In this document: piece after piece, positions 60,443 through 64,000 of the stretch
Layout: each line of letters begins with the position of its first letter
Numbering within the stretch: the first letter of the stretch is position 1
From: Entamoeba histolytica HM-1:IMSS
Taxonomy: Eukaryota > Evosea > Mastigamoebida > Endamoebidae
DNA: 64,000 nt
Direction of reading: 5' to 3'
Assembly: GCF_000208925.1 (NCBI RefSeq)
Contig: NW_001914864.1
Span: 9,570 to 73,569, forward strand
Made by a program: the position numbers and the translations under genes
Notes under the pieces: generated by a model
The model's input: only the letters and a program-made list of their open reading frames with translations
Database searches by the model: none
What the model was told of the DNA's origin: nothing

Positions 60443-62398
60443 TACAATGTTTTAAAAATAAGTAAATACAACAAAGAAAATGATTGGATTAAAAATACCT
60501 TAAAAGGATTTAAGTTATTAAGACTTGCAAGTCAAATTGATAGTGTTGGAGTAGTGAGTTATATCATTGAACATTATCCGGAACGATTAAACTACCAAGA
60601 TGTGTATGGGAAATCATGTCTTTTTTATGCTGTTGAACAAGAACAATGGAATACTGTGAAATATTTGATTAGTAAGAATATTAATTATTATATGGCAGAT
60701 AAAAATGGAAACTCATTATTACATATTCTTGCAAAGATTAAAGCCAAAAAGGAATACGAGGTTATATATTTTGAATTAGTACAAAAGCTTATTTCTCATA
60801 GAAGGATAGTGAGAGGTAAAAATATACTTGGTGAAACACCATTGCATATTGCTTGTCTTAATAGTCACAAGAAATTGATTCAATTACTTATTGACAACAA
60901 ATCATTAATACATTGTAAGACTGAAAAAGGATTAACTCCTTGGGACTATTGTCAATTTAGTGATAAGATTTGTATTGATCTATCTACAATGAATGACCCA
61001 GATGATGGCACACCAAATAGTGTCTCTCCATTTTCGAATGAATCATTTAGTGATAGTGAACAAAGTGGAGGAAATAAATTAAGTAAAGGTCAAGAGATGT
61101 TATCACCTCGTTATGTTTCAATAAAGAAAGGTCACGAAACACCTCTTGAAACAAAGAACACAAAAGAAATAAAAGAAATAAAACCCAATAGGAGTCAATC
61201 AATCCTTCATCTCAAAAGTAAAAGTGATATTCCACCAGAAGTAGAAACAAGTACAACACTTAATCTAAAAGAAGAACATAAAAGTAAAAACACAACCCCA
61301 CGTGAAGAACAGACAACAGAACAGAATGGAAATCAGAGTCAAGAGAATAATGAAAAAGATGCTATAAGCAAAACAGATTATAAAAAATATAAGAAATATA
61401 ATATTGATGAAGAAAAGTACAAAAAGTTTGAAGCTTTAGCAACTAAATTTGCAGGTTATTTAAATCCACCAAAACCATTGCCACCTAAAGCACCTTATCA
61501 AAAAGGAGATAAGTTTAGAATATTATCATTAGATGGTGGAGGAATTAAATGTATTTATCAATGTGCAATATTACAACGAATTTTAGATAAGTTTCCAGAT
61601 TTTTTTGAGAAAATTGATGTTATTACAGGTGTAAGTGCAAGTTCTGTTCCTTGTGTTGCAATTGCATTAGGCTATGACTTATTGTCTGTTGAAAAGATGA
61701 TGGAAGATATGCTTTGTGAAACATTTTCTAGGATTATCAATAAAGGAGGAATTGTTGGGCATCAATACTCAAATAAATTTCTTTTTGTTATGGGAGATAA
61801 AGTATTTGGAGATTTAACAATGGACAAACTTACAAGAAAAGTATGTATTCCATCTTATCTTACTGACACTGGAAAAGATGATCCAAACAGAACAAGTTTA
61901 GCTAAATTTTATAATAATTTCCTTGGAGAAGAAGTTCCATATTCATTGACAGAAGTATGTATCCAATCTGCAGCTGCTCCAGGATATTTTGGGAGTGTAA
62001 ACGCTCACTTAGATGGTGGAGTTATTATTAATGAACCATGTGGTGGTGTATTATCATATGTTATAGGTGAATATGGATTAAATGTTGATATTAAAGATAT
62101 ATCAGTTCTGTCAATTGGAGCAGGATATCCAGCAATTCCATATATTCCAGAAGAAGAGTTACGAGAAGCTGGACCTGTTAAATGGACTCTTCATATGCCT
62201 GATTTACAAATTGAATCAAGAAAATCATTTATTGAGTTTGAAGGAAAATATTTATTGGGAGATAGGTTCTTCAGATTAAATCCTAAATTACCATATCAAA
62301 TTGATCTTGACTATTGCAAAGATGTTGAGTTAATTAAAAGTATGGGTGATAATCTTGATTTAACTGAAACATTTAAATGGATAGAACAAAACTGGTAA
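60443..62398 (+). CDS. Ankyrin-patatin phospholipase (5' end unresolved)
   Basis: The coherent frame runs from a stop before 60443 to 62398, about 651 residues, but has no ATG before its coding-like start (DWIKNTLKGFKLLRLASQ), so a first exon or start is missing. Ankyrin repeats follow (LNYQDVYGKSCLFYAVEQ, NGNSLLHILAKIK, ILGETPLHIACLNSHKKLI), then a charged linker. The patatin domain has the oxyanion loop LDGGGIKCIYQ, the nucleophile Ser in TGVSASS and the catalytic Asp in LDGGVIINEP. The nucleophile motif lacks the last Gly of GxSxG (Ser instead). The architecture is that of calcium-independent phospholipase A2 (iPLA2), acting on membrane lipids. Confidence 0.85.
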   Translation, partial: YNVLKISKYNKENDWIKNTLKGFKLLRLASQIDSVGVVSYIIEHYPERLNYQDVYGKSCLFYAVEQEQWNTVKYLISKNINYYMADKNGNSLLHILAKIKAKKEYEVIYFELVQKLISHRRIVRGKNILGETPLHIACLNSHKKLIQLLIDNKSLIHCKTEKGLTPWDYCQFSDKICIDLSTMNDPDDGTPNSVSPFSNESFSDSEQSGGNKLSKGQEMLSPRYVSIKKGHETPLETKNTKEIKEIKPNRSQSILHLKSKSDIPPEVETSTTLNLKEEHKSKNTTPREEQTTEQNGNQSQENNEKDAISKTDYKKYKKYNIDEEKYKKFEALATKFAGYLNPPKPLPPKAPYQKGDKFRILSLDGGGIKCIYQCAILQRILDKFPDFFEKIDVITGVSASSVPCVAIALGYDLLSVEKMMEDMLCETFSRIINKGGIVGHQYSNKFLFVMGDKVFGDLTMDKLTRKVCIPSYLTDTGKDDPNRTSLAKFYNNFLGEEVPYSLTEVCIQSAAAPGYFGSVNAHLDGGVIINEPCGGVLSYVIGEYGLNVDIKDISVLSIGAGYPAIPYIPEEELREAGPVKWTLHMPDLQIESRKSFIEFEGKYLLGDRFFRLNPKLPYQIDLDYCKDVELIKSMGDNLDLTETFKWIEQNW

Positions 62399-62443
62399 AT
62401 GAAAAAACCATTGTTCTTTAAATTAATATTTTTTGGTTTTTTT

Positions 62444-63107
62444 TTACATAAAATCATCTGAGTTGTTGTCATTATTTTCATTTTCTTCATCCATATGTTC
62501 AAATACATCAGCATAAGAACTAATACGTTGTTGTTCTTTAGTTCTTCTAATATCTTCAGCTTCTTTTTGTTTCTGTGATAATAAATATTTGATTAGTAAA
62601 TTAGTCATGAACTAAACAAACTCTTTCTTGATATTCTTTAGCACGAAGTGACTTTAGTTCTTTTTGATAATCAAACCAATCTTTCTTATGTTCTTCTAAT
62701 GTTTTTTCTTGTTTTGTTTTTTCAATTCTATTAACAATAGAATTGTCTTTAATAACTTTTCTAAGTTTTCTTAATTTTTCTTGATGAAATCCAACTTGTC
62801 CTATGTCCATTCCATTTGTCTTTTTTAAATTACTTGCTGGTGTATACACAATATTAACACTACGTAATTTGCATCCTTTAATACTTCTTGATTTGACTAA
62901 TTGACAACAATCTTCCAATGCTTCGTCTGGAAGAGTTTCGATTGTGTCTCCATCTTTCATTCGGAGATAAACATGTGCTGATGATTCACTGTCAACATGA
63001 AACCATAAGTCATTAGGAAGTGCATATTTGATAAGTTCTTCATTCTCATATTTGTCAATTCCAACATAAACAAGATAATCCCCTCGAATCAAATAAGTAA
63101 AAACCAT
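62444..63107 (-). CDS. CCDC25: CCDC25 homologue (NFACT-R domain; 2 exons)
   Basis: Exon 1 is 62622-63107 and exon 2 is 62444-62572, across a 49-nt intron (GTTTGT...CACAG), giving 204 residues; human CCDC25 has 208. Conserved blocks include [53 protein letters not shown] and [12 protein letters not shown]. Splicing yields the end [11 protein letters not shown]...NSDDFM, which matches the human SDEFM end; the unspliced frame stops at [12 protein letters not shown]. The family is conserved in eukaryotes. The human protein has been reported as a sensor of extracellular-trap DNA, but the ancient role is probably linked to RNA or ribosome quality control (inference). Its 3' end faces the patatin gene 45 bp away. 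Confidence 0.93.
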
Positions 63108-64000
63108 GTTGAACTATTCTACTTAACCCTTCTAAAATTTTAGTTTTTCTTATTTTTCTTAAAGAAAAGAAAAAAAAAAATTCTTTGAAAGAAAACTTTA
63201 ATGAAAAATTCACTTTTTATAGCAATTATTGCTCTAACACCATAATAGTTAATAGTACTAAATATAACAAGTATATGTGATATAAAATTAAGTAATGAAT
63301 GGTTTTGAAACATTTATAATATTAAAAGAATCTTTTTGTTATTAAATTATCAGTTTATAGAATTAAATCAAATGAACTATTTTATCATAACATTATTGAG
63401 CTTTTATTTGGTGTAATACCTTAATACTAAAATGTATTTTAATATTTTTTTGGGAATAATTATGAAAATAGATTTATCTAAAGTATGACATTGCCATTTT
63501 ATATTTTTAACATTAAACAGTCTGTAGTTTTATGTTTATTATAATAGTTAATTTTTTTATGAAATGGTTCACAAGCATAAACTTAAATATTTATTCTATA
63601 ATATTTATTAAATTTGAAATATTATTGTTAATGTTATTACTCATTTTTCAAAAAAATGAATTTATTTTGTATTTTTTTTAACTCATTCAGTTTCTTTTAA
63701 TAAAAGAAAGTACAAAATAAAAGGATAATTATTTTTAATTAGAGAACAATTGTTACTGCTAGTGTTTGTTTGTGTTTGTTTAATATTGTAACATTAAATT
63801 ATTTCTCATTATTATAAGAGTTTATTGTAAAAATAATCAGTTTAGACAATAAAATAAGAATTTTTTTGTTTATTTGTGAAGTGATTATTAATCAGTTTAT
63901 ATAATTGATTTTAGTCATATTTAATAAATAACATTTTTGTATGTTTCACATATTTATAATTCATTCATTTTAATTCATAAGTTAATTTATAAATACATAC
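63108..64000. other. AT-rich intergenic region
   Basis: About 890 bp to the window end. No ORF, RNA or repeat that I can support; a (TG)TTTGTTTG run occurs near 63765. Confidence 0.5.

Noticed and set aside
60376..60476. Possible first exon of the patatin gene (MLHLHFLDIK) joined through a GTTGGTT donor
   Set aside because: The phase fits, but the donor differs from the GTTTGT used by all other introns here and the peptide has no support.
1..64000. Bacterial-style systems (CRISPR, toxin-antitoxin, phage, operons)
   Set aside because: Nothing of the kind is present; the gene set, introns and promoters are eukaryotic.

Overview
The window reads as nuclear DNA of an Entamoeba species, most likely E. 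histolytica or a very close relative. The evidence is the very AT-rich sequence, short intergenic gaps, few and tiny introns that all start GTTTGT, a GTATTTAAAG core promoter in front of the ribosomal protein gene, an amoebic cysteine proteinase, a giant CXXC-rich transmembrane kinase, a bacterial-type malic enzyme and degraded non-LTR retrotransposon sequence. No bacterial operon, CRISPR array, phage or plasmid feature was seen, and I recognise no tRNA or rRNA gene.

Layout. 0-11 kb is mostly minus-strand housekeeping: a HEAT-repeat phosphatase scaffold (cut by the window edge), a DUF1765-like protein, a nucleotide-sugar transporter, CacyBP-like and TatD proteins, a small protein with a bromodomain-type ET (NET) domain but no bromodomain, a coiled-coil protein and malic enzyme; the ribosomal protein eS1 gene is on the plus strand. 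11-14.5 kb carries NPRL2 (GATOR1), a 56-residue ORF and a TFIIB-family factor. 14.5-16.5 kb is a graveyard of LINE fragments. 16.5-20.4 kb holds a three-exon oxysterol-binding protein with a PH domain and a HAD hydrolase. 20.6-33 kb has coiled-coil and propeller-like proteins, a Myb/SANT-like protein, a one-domain nucleoplasmin-fold protein, a UFD1/zinc-finger protein, RAD51 and a possible WAPL-like protein. 33-42 kb holds a second Myb/SANT-like gene and the 1726-residue receptor kinase. 42-55 kb holds CSN5, two secretory-pathway proteins, an LRR protein, a UBR-box protein, RACK1 and a papain-type proteinase. 55-63 kb has a kinase fragment, a SAPS phosphatase regulator, a RING/TRAF zinc-finger protein, an ankyrin-patatin lipase and CCDC25.

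The main gain over plain ORF calling is splicing. Seven introns (47-143 nt, all GTTTGT...AG) were placed by reading frame and domain continuity. They rebuild the PH domain of the OSBP, the RING of the zinc-finger protein, and the conserved C-termini of CCDC25 and the SAPS protein. They also create the nucleoplasmin-fold protein and show an intron present in only one of two Myb-like paralogues. Themes that recur are ubiquitin and signalosome biology (UFD1-like, CSN5, UBR-box, RING, CacyBP), phosphatase scaffolds (HEAT, SAPS), nutrient signalling and vesicle or lipid traffic (NPRL2, OSBP, patatin), and host-facing surface or secreted proteins. Genes are independently transcribed and show no operon logic.
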